The notes under the pieces are model-generated. The model searched no databases and was not told the origin of the DNA. It saw nothing but the letters and a program-made list of their open reading frames with translations. 5,335 nucleotides of DNA from Candidatus Sifarchaeum subterraneum (lineage in GTDB: Archaea; Asgardarchaeota; Sifarchaeia; Sifarchaeales; Sifarchaeaceae): positions 1 through 5,335 of the forward strand of contig JAECRX010000012.1 of NCBI GenBank assembly GCA_016292335.1, in the 5' to 3' direction. Below, in pieces: positions 1 to 5,013 of the stretch. The number at the start of each line of letters is the position of its first letter. The stretch's first letter is position 1. The position numbers and the translations under genes were made by a program.

Positions 1-666
1 GAAAAATTGAGAACACGACGACATTTAACAGAATACTGGCGGATTGAAGCGGCTGCTAAATGTGATTTTAATGACATAATAAAGGTTCAGGAAGAGCTGG
101 TGTCTCACATCTGCCAAAGTTTATCCAAAGAGGCGAAAGAGGAGTTGAAGTTATTGCGACGTAATGCTAATGCTATGGAAAAAGTGAAAGCTCCTTTTCC
201 ACGGTTAACCTACGGTGAGGCTATTGAAATGCTGCAAAAGGATGGAAATAAGATCTTTTGGGGGGAAAAACTAACTTGGGAATTGGAGAAAGGAATTAGT
301 CTTCGATTTGATCAACCGTTCTTTATTACGGATTTTCCAGTTAGTATTCAAACATTCTTCTACAAATCTAATCCGCAAAGACCAGAACTAACATTATCTG
401 TAGACTTGCTTGCCCCAGGAGGTTATGGAGAGATTGCAGGGGGTGGTCAAATGATAGAAAAAAAAGATGTGTTGCTCAAAAAGATGGCGGATGAGAAGAT
501 AGAATCTAATGATCAACAATGGTATCTGGATCTTAGGCAATACAGCCCTGTTCCTCAGGCGGGGTTTGTGATAGGGCTTGAAAGATTGATCCAGTGGATC
601 TGCAAGCTTAAGGAAATCAGAGAGGCTTCCGCATTCTCTAGAACGTTCAATAGCATTTACCCATAA
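1..666 (+). CDS. asnS: Asparaginyl-tRNA synthetase-like protein, C-terminal half (5' end outside window)
   Basis: The reading frame is open from the first base, so this is the last 221 codons of a class II aminoacyl-tRNA synthetase; the start lies upstream. The first visible residues (EKLRTRRHLTEYW) are the motif 2 region of the AsnRS/AspRS subclass. DLLAPGGYGEIAGGGQ and WYLDLRQYSPVPQAGF follow in the order typical of AsnRS. Motif 3 is GLERLIQWICKL, and the protein ends FNSIYP, as AsnRS enzymes end in variants of LNRIYP. The family joins asparagine to tRNA(Asn) in the cytoplasm using ATP. An alternative is the archaeal asparagine synthetase related to AsnRS, which has this catalytic domain but no N-terminal anticodon-binding domain; the missing 5' half would decide. 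Two deviations are visible: GGGQM where relatives usually have Gln-Arg, and FSRT where FPRT is usual. The gene converges on the MFS gene with an 11-bp gap. The family is confident, the exact substrate less so. Confidence 0.87.
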   Translation, partial: EKLRTRRHLTEYWRIEAAAKCDFNDIIKVQEELVSHICQSLSKEAKEELKLLRRNANAMEKVKAPFPRLTYGEAIEMLQKDGNKIFWGEKLTWELEKGISLRFDQPFFITDFPVSIQTFFYKSNPQRPELTLSVDLLAPGGYGEIAGGGQMIEKKDVLLKKMADEKIESNDQQWYLDLRQYSPVPQAGFVIGLERLIQWICKLKEIREASAFSRTFNSIYP

Positions 667-677
667 TCCTATGATTG

Positions 678-1883
678 TTACCTTCTGATTTTCTTAATGA
701 CTTTCATATATAATCTCAATTTTGTCTTTTCTCGGAAATCTGAGGCCAATAGTTCTGGAGCCAAAATTAGAGGTATGTTTGAAAGGAAAATCAACACACA
801 GCTCATAAAGGCACTGACTACAATTGAAATCTGAGATACTTGAAAGTGAAAAAGATCTCCGACACCCATGGCCAAGTAGAAGATTATCAGTCCAAGTGAG
901 TAACTCTTGGCAAAACTTTCTTCATTGGCTAGATCACCCCAAATTACATAACCGTACAGTACCCATAAGATTCCCCAATTCAGACCATTTGCTACGTATA
1001 TGAAATAAAATGCAGCATTATTTTCGACAAAACCTCCTAGAGCTGTACTAATTCCGTATAAGGTAAGACCAAAAACTAGTGAGAGCCTTCGACCAAAAAG
1101 ATCTGCAATTAACCCTCCACCTAATGCTCCTAAACCAGATGCAATCATTTGTAGAACCAAGAGAATTATGTAAAAAGAAGGTGAAATAAGGTTAAAAACA
1201 TGTAATGATATATTGCGCGCAAATGTTACATTAATCAACATAAATAGTACCCACGGAATCGCGTAAAAAATAACAGTTTTTCTCTCAGGAATGTATCCTT
1301 TTTCTCCCATCTTTTTAGTCAATAAAGCTTTTTTTTCTGGTCTTAATAACCCAATTCCAAGCATCCCCAAACTGAAAGTAAGACCTAATAGTACTGTCCC
1401 AAAAAAATCTAAAGTTCCAGCTTCTAGCCATATCATGAAATAAAAAGGTAAAATTAAAAATCCGGCGAAACCAGCCACACGACCTCTTTCTTCGGGCACG
1501 GTTAAGCTCCAGAAATACGCAAGGGAAGCCAACTGACCTATGCTAAAAAATACTCCGCCTATAAAAAAGACTGCTAATTCAAGAATTGTATTTGAAACAA
1601 ATAGAAGAACAAGAGTTGTTATTGATATGGCTATCGAACATTCATAAATAATCTGTATTTTATTGAGCTTATGAATAAAAAAACCGCCCATTATCAAACT
1701 AACACCAATGATTAAGTTGAAGAATCCATAAACTATGGGATAAATCCCATTAGATGAACCAATGATATGCTGTAAAGTCGAGGGGACGAAAACAAAATAC
1801 CACATAAAAAAAGTAAAGAAAAGAACCGTGATTACTAGTAAGCCACGTTTAGTAAGTTGAAAACCAGTGATTATGCCGCTCAA
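678..1883 (-). CDS. Major facilitator superfamily (MFS) transporter
   Basis: This 401-residue protein is very hydrophobic, with about 12 membrane segments in two halves split by a charged loop near residues 181-203 (RPEKKALLTKKMGEKG). That is the size and topology of MFS secondary transporters. The diagnostic loop between segments 8 and 9 is present as GGGLIADLFGRR (residues 255-266), a good match to MFS motif A. The equivalent N-terminal loop (GGFFIHKLNKIQ, about 66-77) is degenerate. PEERGRVAGF (130-139) resembles the conserved loop after segment 4. The start is TTG at 1883-1881: an in-frame stop lies 15 nt upstream, and AAGGT sits 9 nt before the TTG. The substrate cannot be read from sequence. 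The gene is divergent from the 73-aa small gene and could share promoter elements with it, so export of that small protein's product is one speculative role. Confidence 0.9.
   Translation of the reverse strand: MSGIITGFQLTKRGLLVITVLFFTFFMWYFVFVPSTLQHIIGSSNGIYPIVYGFFNLIIGVSLIMGGFFIHKLNKIQIIYECSIAISITTLVLLFVSNTILELAVFFIGGVFFSIGQLASLAYFWSLTVPEERGRVAGFAGFLILPFYFMIWLEAGTLDFFGTVLLGLTFSLGMLGIGLLRPEKKALLTKKMGEKGYIPERKTVIFYAIPWVLFMLINVTFARNISLHVFNLISPSFYIILLVLQMIASGLGALGGGLIADLFGRRLSLVFGLTLYGISTALGGFVENNAAFYFIYVANGLNWGILWVLYGYVIWGDLANEESFAKSYSLGLIIFYLAMGVGDLFHFQVSQISIVVSAFMSCVLIFLSNIPLILAPELLASDFREKTKLRLYMKVIKKIRR
681..730 (+). terminator. T-rich stretch after the AsnRS-like gene, possible archaeal terminator
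   Basis: Just past the AsnRS-like stop codon the + strand carries several short T runs (TTTT at 689-692, then more T-rich clusters to about 730). Archaeal termination commonly uses T-rich tracts without a hairpin. The stretch also codes for the C-terminus of the MFS protein on the other strand (lysine and arginine codons), which by itself would produce T-richness, so the call is weak. Confidence 0.22.
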
Positions 1884-1929
1884 TTCACACGAACCTTGTT
1901 ATAGTCAGAATGGGATATTAAAGTATAAT

Positions 1930-1942
1930 AATATTTAAAAGT
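1930..1942. promoter_or_regulatory. AT-rich TATA-like element between two divergent genes
   Basis: The 91-bp spacer between the MFS start and the small gene contains a near-palindromic AT core. On the + strand TTTAAAAG (1934-1941) lies about 40 nt before the ATG at 1975, which would put transcription start shortly before the ribosome site. On the - strand the same bases read TTTAAATA (1939-1932), about 50 nt before the MFS TTG. One element could therefore serve both directions. Other AT-rich stretches nearby (1918-1930) could act instead; no start site is known. Confidence 0.45.
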
Positions 1943-1965
1943 AAATCGAAACAATTCTCACACAC

Positions 1966-1970
1966 GGTGA
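1966..1970 (+). promoter_or_regulatory. Ribosome binding site of the 73-aa small gene
   Basis: GGTGA matches part of the complement of the archaeal 16S 3' end and lies 4 nt before the ATG at 1975. It supports translation of a short gene that could otherwise be dismissed, and it fixes the start. Confidence 0.65.
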
Positions 1971-1974
1971 AATA

Positions 1975-2196
1975 ATGAAAACTCTTAACGTAAAAATAGC
2001 GGATGTGGCTTCATATCTACAATCTTTGAATGCTCCCGACATCTTTCCGAAGGTTCAAGATGCTGTTGAACGAAAGGACAAGAACTTACTAATCAAAGTG
2101 TGCAGGAAGGCCAAAGTTCCAGAACTATACTTAAGCATTATTGTACCACTACTGCTCGCAATTGGTCCCGACCAGAAATGGCCTGCTGGCTATTAG
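1975..2196 (+). CDS. Small protein with C-terminal QKWPAGY; candidate ComX-like prenylated peptide precursor
   Basis: This 73-residue protein has an ATG start, a GGTGA ribosome site 4 nt upstream and a TATA-like box about 40 nt upstream, all of which support a real gene. I do not recognise the family with certainty. No signal peptide is evident. Residues 1-45 look helical and charged, 49-63 (PELYLSIIVPLLLAI) are hydrophobic, and the tail is GPDQKWPAGY with a single tryptophan at residue 69. A tryptophan close to the C-terminus, next to a polyprenyl-synthetase-like gene, is the layout of ComX precursors. In those, ComQ prenylates the tryptophan and the C-terminal peptide is released as a pheromone. 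The KWP core resembles the KWPPIE core I recall for the natto ComX pheromone. Overall similarity to ComX is not obvious by eye, so the role is inferred from size, tail and neighbour. The gene overlaps its convergent neighbour by 4 nt. Confidence 0.72.
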   Translation: MKTLNVKIADVASYLQSLNAPDIFPKVQDAVERKDKNLLIKVCRKAKVPELYLSIIVPLLLAIGPDQKWPAGY

Positions 2197-3218
2197 CCAT
2201 ACATGTCTTCTAACGTCGATAGTCTTTCGATAAAAAGTTTGGGTTGCGTCTCAACGAAGAACTTAAGCGTTTGAGTAGATTTGCATATTTTCAACTGAGA
2301 GAGTTCCTCCACTGCAGAATCCGCGAACTTCTTGATTTCTTTCACGCTTTTGTTTAGCACCCTTGTTGCCAAGGTATATTCTACAACTTCCTTCACATCG
2401 GAAGATTCAATTGAATCCGTATTCACCAAATCTTCAAGTTTCTTTCGAAGATTTTCAGAACGCTCACTTGCCCAGAGCAACGAGTAAGGCAATAAGCTAT
2501 TCTTTACTTTTTCATTCAGCTCCAACGTCCAATTAACGGATACATGAAAGTCCTTCCATAATTCCAAAATTATGCCAAGATACAGCCCATACCTCCCTAG
2601 CCGTTGGACTTCTTCTTCAGAACCGTTACCTAAGACAGCTCCGATTTCGAGACACGTTTCCAAGTCCGCAGCCTCCATTTTAATCACCGAAAACTTCTTT
2701 TTAGAAGAAAGATTTCCTTGGCTCCGTAATCTAAGATTGATTGTTTCAGCCTTCGCCATACTTGCCAAAAGATCCCAGATCATCCTAGTAACAATTTGTT
2801 GTTTATTTCTATTCACTGGCATTTGATTGAGAATTGAAAAGGCTTTAGCCGATGCAAGTCCACCGACTATTAAGGCGATGCCTTCACCGAATTTCCCAAA
2901 AAGTGTCGGCTTGAATAACTTAAAATGCACTTTATCTATCATATCGTCCCAGATGTAGAAACTCAGATGCATTAGACTCATAGCCAAAGATGTCTTGTGA
3001 GTGACTTCTGGCTGTCCCCCCACTGCTTCACAAGCAAGTTTTATCATTGATGGTGTGAGGGGATCGCGCCAATTTTTTGATATAAACTCTAGCGGAGATC
3101 GCAGGTCCTTTAACTTAGGATCTTCAAGCAATATCCTGCTAGCTTGATCAGCAATATGTCCTCCATTTTCCTCCAGAATTCTTTGGCAACGCTCTTTAAG
3201 GCCAGATTCTGTGTACAT
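2193..3218 (-). CDS. Polyprenyl synthetase-like protein with degenerate second Asp-rich motif (ComQ-like candidate)
   Basis: This 341-residue, helix-rich protein has the layout of trans-isoprenyl diphosphate synthases. The first aspartate-rich motif is intact: LSFYIWDDMIDK, with DDMID at residues 91-95, which binds magnesium and the allylic diphosphate. IALIVGGLASAKAF (114-127) matches the usual segment after it, where relatives have Val-Gly-Asp. KMEAADLETCLEIGAVLGNGS (180-200) matches the Lys-Thr-Gly/Ala-rich region of the family. At the second motif, where prenyl synthases have a phenylalanine-glutamine pair followed by DDxxD, this protein has LELWKDFHV (218-226), keeping one aspartate. The basic chain-elongation residues after the first motif are also not evident. 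It may therefore transfer or bind a prenyl chain rather than elongate one, as ComQ does on the ComX tryptophan. The ATG at 3218 is the only early start, with an in-frame stop 9 nt upstream. A non-catalytic homologue or a terpene-synthase-like enzyme is also possible. Confidence 0.82.
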   Translation of the reverse strand: MYTESGLKERCQRILEENGGHIADQASRILLEDPKLKDLRSPLEFISKNWRDPLTPSMIKLACEAVGGQPEVTHKTSLAMSLMHLSFYIWDDMIDKVHFKLFKPTLFGKFGEGIALIVGGLASAKAFSILNQMPVNRNKQQIVTRMIWDLLASMAKAETINLRLRSQGNLSSKKKFSVIKMEAADLETCLEIGAVLGNGSEEEVQRLGRYGLYLGIILELWKDFHVSVNWTLELNEKVKNSLLPYSLLWASERSENLRKKLEDLVNTDSIESSDVKEVVEYTLATRVLNKSVKEIKKFADSAVEELSQLKICKSTQTLKFFVETQPKLFIERLSTLEDMYG

Positions 3219-3250
3219 TGGTCTTCATCAGTTTGTTATTCCAGATCTAC

Positions 3251-3300
3251 GTTAAAATCTTTGGTAAAATCGGATTCTGAAACTAGAAAATCTTATATTG
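3251..3300 (-). promoter_or_regulatory. Candidate promoter region of the polyprenyl synthetase-like gene
   Basis: Reading the - strand towards the ATG at 3218, two TATA-like stretches are visible: CAATATAAG (3300-3292) and GATTTTAAC (3259-3251). The nearer would give a leader of about 10 nt, the farther about 50 nt. No strong ribosome site precedes the ATG (only GATGAAGA), so a short or leaderless transcript is plausible. Three AAAATC copies on the + strand overlap this area. Which box is used cannot be decided from sequence. Confidence 0.33.
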
Positions 3301-3307
3301 TCTGGCA

Positions 3308-3316
3308 GTTTATATG
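3308..3316 (+). promoter_or_regulatory. TATA-like box of the wHTH-ParA-PadR operon
   Basis: GTTTATATG lies about 48 nt before the GTG start at 3361. With usual archaeal spacing, transcription would begin near 3336-3340 and leave a leader of about 20-25 nt that includes the GGTGA ribosome site at 3350-3354. This is the only convincing promoter for the three + strand genes that follow. Confidence 0.45.
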
Positions 3317-3349
3317 TTGTATTATTGAATACGCAAAAATACACTTTTC

Positions 3350-3354
3350 GGTGA
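3350..3354 (+). promoter_or_regulatory. Ribosome binding site deciding the GTG start at 3361
   Basis: GGTGA lies 6 nt before GTG at 3361, a normal archaeal spacing. It favours this GTG over any downstream start. Confidence 0.6.
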
Positions 3355-3360
3355 TTACAG

Positions 3361-3774
3361 GTGGCGAATGGAACAGAAAGCAGCAGGTCGTTAGACGAAT
3401 TGGATACTAAAAAACTATTGGTGCAGTTAATTGGCGAAGTCCACATGTTGAACCAGAAATTTGATTCCGTGGTTGAGTTTGGCGGGAAGATGTTAAAGAC
3501 TCAGGAAGAGTTTCTGCAAAGAACCACTAAACAAAAGCACACCGATGAAACATTCAAGCTTGAACCTGATATGGTGACATTATTTTCACTTCCTAGTGCA
3601 TTGAGAAAGACAGTGGTGGCTTTGTATAAATTGGGGGAAGCGACGGCTGAAGATTTAGCACGAGAAACAAAGAGATTGAGAGCAGTGGAAAGCTCGGCTG
3701 CAAACCAATTAGTTAGGATGGGCTTTCTCAGTAAAAGGCGTGAAGGAAGAAAAGTGTATTTTTTCATTGAATAA
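3361..3774 (+). CDS. Coiled-coil winged-helix DNA-binding protein, first gene of ParA operon
   Basis: This 137-residue protein starts at GTG 3361 with a good ribosome site. Residues about 10-58 are charged and helical with spaced hydrophobic positions (LDTKKLLVQLIGEVHML, then FDSVVEF), consistent with a coiled coil for dimerisation. Residues about 68-137 form a winged-helix domain: FSLPSALRKTVVALYKLGEATAEDLA gives helix 1 and the start of the helix-turn-helix. ESSAANQLVRMGFLSKRRE is the recognition helix and turn, and GRKVYFFIE is the wing strand that ends the protein. No ligand-binding domain is visible, so it is a small DNA-binding protein in the broad ArsR/MarR-like fold. It is followed 19 nt later by a ParA-type ATPase and then a PadR-type protein. 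It could be the operon's repressor, or the DNA-site-binding adaptor for the ATPase. The fold is confident, the role is inferred. Confidence 0.87.
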   Translation: MANGTESSRSLDELDTKKLLVQLIGEVHMLNQKFDSVVEFGGKMLKTQEEFLQRTTKQKHTDETFKLEPDMVTLFSLPSALRKTVVALYKLGEATAEDLARETKRLRAVESSAANQLVRMGFLSKRREGRKVYFFIE

Positions 3775-3793
3775 TGATTCGGCGGACTTGAGA

Positions 3794-4585
3794 ATGAGAG
3801 AAAAGATTATAGCGATACATTCGTCCCGAGGCGGGACTGGAAAAACTACAATAGCGGTAAATTTAGCGTTAACTTATGCACATGAAGGATTAAACATTGC
3901 GCTTTTAGACCTTGATTTTCGTGCTCCAAGTCTATTTGGCGTGTTTTCGGAGGGAATCAAAAAGCCTGTAAAATGTTGGCTGAATGATTTCATGCTTGAC
4001 CGATGTGAGATTGGGCAAGTTCTAATCGATGTCTCAGATAAATACAGTTTGGATGGAAAACTGCTGATAGGCTTGGCAAACCCGACTATTGAAGCAATCC
4101 GAAATATGATGGGAAGGAGTAGAGCTTGGGAGGTAGCTGCCGCTAAGAAGCTTTTCTCGGTGCGGACTTCAATTTTTAACGAGATGCATATGGATTGTTG
4201 TATCTTTGACACTAGCCCGGGTATACAATACTCATCTATCAATGGTGTAGTTAGTTCTGATGTGACGGTTATAGTGACAACTTTGGACTCTTTGGATATA
4301 GAAGGTGTGAAAAACATGCTTGTAGAATTTTATGATGAATTTGAAAAAAAGAGCGTAATTTTAATGAATAAGGTTTTTCCCCAGACGCGAATGTGGTCAG
4401 ATAATGAACGAAATGAGTTAATAACAAAGATGCAGAGAGTCTTTAAACGTCCCATAATTGGTGTAATTCCCTGCTATTGTGATGTTCTTGAAGCTAACAG
4501 GGATTCTCCCTTGATAGCCGAGAATCCAAGTCATCCTTTCTTAAAAGACTTACAGGAGGTAGGCAAGAAACTTGAAAACATCTAA
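3794..4585 (+). CDS. ParA/MinD-family ATPase
   Basis: This 263-residue protein is a P-loop ATPase of the ParA/MinD/Soj (SIMIBI) class, with the length and motif order of the family. The deviant Walker A is SSRGGTGKTT (residues 10-19); the A' region is LLDLDFRAPSLFG (37-49) with the conserved Asp, Pro and Ser; the Walker B-like strand is CIFDTSPG (136-143). ILMNKV near residue 195 fits the nucleotide-base contact. Relatives dimerise on ATP and move or position DNA or cell structures. The signature lysine before the two glycines is arginine here. I chose ATG at 3794: it lies at the normal distance before the first strand (KIIAIHSS) and 19 nt after the upstream stop, with GGCGGA 7 nt ahead. A GTG at 3740 (281 aa) or TTG at 3788 are less likely. 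Flanked by two winged-helix genes in one operon, it probably acts with them, for example in DNA partition. An organelle- or pilus-positioning role is the alternative. Confidence 0.92.
   Translation: MREKIIAIHSSRGGTGKTTIAVNLALTYAHEGLNIALLDLDFRAPSLFGVFSEGIKKPVKCWLNDFMLDRCEIGQVLIDVSDKYSLDGKLLIGLANPTIEAIRNMMGRSRAWEVAAAKKLFSVRTSIFNEMHMDCCIFDTSPGIQYSSINGVVSSDVTVIVTTLDSLDIEGVKNMLVEFYDEFEKKSVILMNKVFPQTRMWSDNERNELITKMQRVFKRPIIGVIPCYCDVLEANRDSPLIAENPSHPFLKDLQEVGKKLENI
4554..4560 (+). promoter_or_regulatory. Strong ribosome binding site inside parA-like gene, for the PadR gene
   Basis: AGGAGGT is a strong Shine-Dalgarno match. It sits inside the end of the ATPase gene, 11 nt before TTG at 4572, the only plausible early start of the next gene because an in-frame stop lies at 4560-4562. 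It indicates translational coupling of the two genes. Confidence 0.65.
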
Positions 4586-4940
4586 GTTAAATGAAAATCA
4601 GGAAGAAAATGCCTTAAAGGTTGAAACCTTGAACGAGCTGCATAAAAGAATTGTTAAGTCTTTCCTAGATATTATAATTTTGACCAACTTGCGTAATCAG
4701 AATAGCCCAATGGGGGGCTACGATGTCATGAGCTTTATTCGCGAAGAATTTAATACTCTACTAAGTGCGGGCACAATCTATGGTTTTCTATATTCTCTGG
4801 AAAGGGACGGTCTTATAAAAGGCGAAAATACTGGAAAAACGAAAATGTACATGCTAACCGAAAAGGGAAAAAATGAAATCAAAATAATTTTGGATGCAAA
4901 ACCAAGAATTCTAGACTTGATAGCAGATCTCTTCATATAG
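4572..4940 (+). CDS. PadR-family winged-helix protein
   Basis: This 122-residue protein has a clear PadR core. FLDIIILTNLRNQNSPMGGYDVMSF (31-55) covers helix 1 and the Gly-Tyr turn, SAGTIYGFLYSLERDGLI (65-82) is the hallmark recognition helix, and TGKTKMYMLTEKGKNEI (87-103) is the wing and following helix. PadR proteins are usually small dimeric DNA-binding regulators. The first 25 residues are polar and probably disordered. Translation starts at TTG 4572, overlapping the ATPase gene by 14 nt, behind a strong AGGAGGT; this suggests tight co-expression. The archaeal plasmid partition protein AspA is PadR-like and works with ParB and ParA, so this protein may bind a centromere-like site rather than act as an ordinary regulator. 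It could equally be an autorepressor of the operon. Confidence 0.9.
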   Translation: MKTSKLNENQEENALKVETLNELHKRIVKSFLDIIILTNLRNQNSPMGGYDVMSFIREEFNTLLSAGTIYGFLYSLERDGLIKGENTGKTKMYMLTEKGKNEIKIILDAKPRILDLIADLFI

Positions 4941-4954
4941 AAACACAATAAGAC

Positions 4955-4961
4955 AAAAAAA
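4955..4961 (-). terminator. Possible T-tract terminator for - strand transcription from guaA
   Basis: Seven A residues on the + strand read as T7 on the - strand, preceded by CTCTC and followed by more T-rich sequence. This suits archaeal T-tract termination of transcripts coming from guaA and the possible small gene at 4981-5247. It lies just beyond the PadR stop codon, where a convergent transcript would be expected to end. Confidence 0.35.
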
Positions 4962-4963
4962 GA

Positions 4964-5013
4964 GAGGTGTGTTTATGGAATTACCTCATGTTACTGCTTT
5001 CTGTAGAGTGTAG
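4964..5013 (+). other. Ribosome site plus 12-codon ORF
   Basis: GAGGTG (4964-4969) is followed 5 nt later by ATG at 4975, an excellent archaeal initiation signal, yet the frame encodes only MELPHVTAFCRV before TAG at 5011-5013. It begins 34 nt after the PadR gene and could be translated as a fourth small cistron. It may be a decayed gene start, a very short peptide, or chance. I see no homologous-looking continuation in the other frames. Confidence 0.25.

Noticed and set aside
2572..2826. Open + strand frame inside the polyprenyl synthetase-like gene
   Set aside because: Lies fully antisense to a gene with recognisable motifs; composition is that of a shadow frame.
3144..3446. Overlapping open frames on both strands around 3144-3410 (+) and 3252-3446 (-)
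   Set aside because: They run across the start of the synthase gene, the divergent promoter spacer and the start of the wHTH gene, and have no protein-like motifs.
3740..3793. Longer N-terminus for the ParA-type ATPase from GTG 3740
   Set aside because: It would overlap the upstream gene by 35 nt and add 18 residues ahead of the first strand that ParA proteins normally lack; ATG 3794 fits the family.
3501..4317. Minus-strand open frames at 3501-3767 and 3874-4317
   Set aside because: Antisense to the wHTH and ParA-type genes, both supported by clear motifs; no ribosome sites or family resemblance.
3361..4940. Mobile plasmid origin for the ParA operon
   Set aside because: The operon sits between housekeeping genes (AsnRS-like and guaA), with no integrase, replication initiator or attachment repeat visible, so an integrated element is not supported here.
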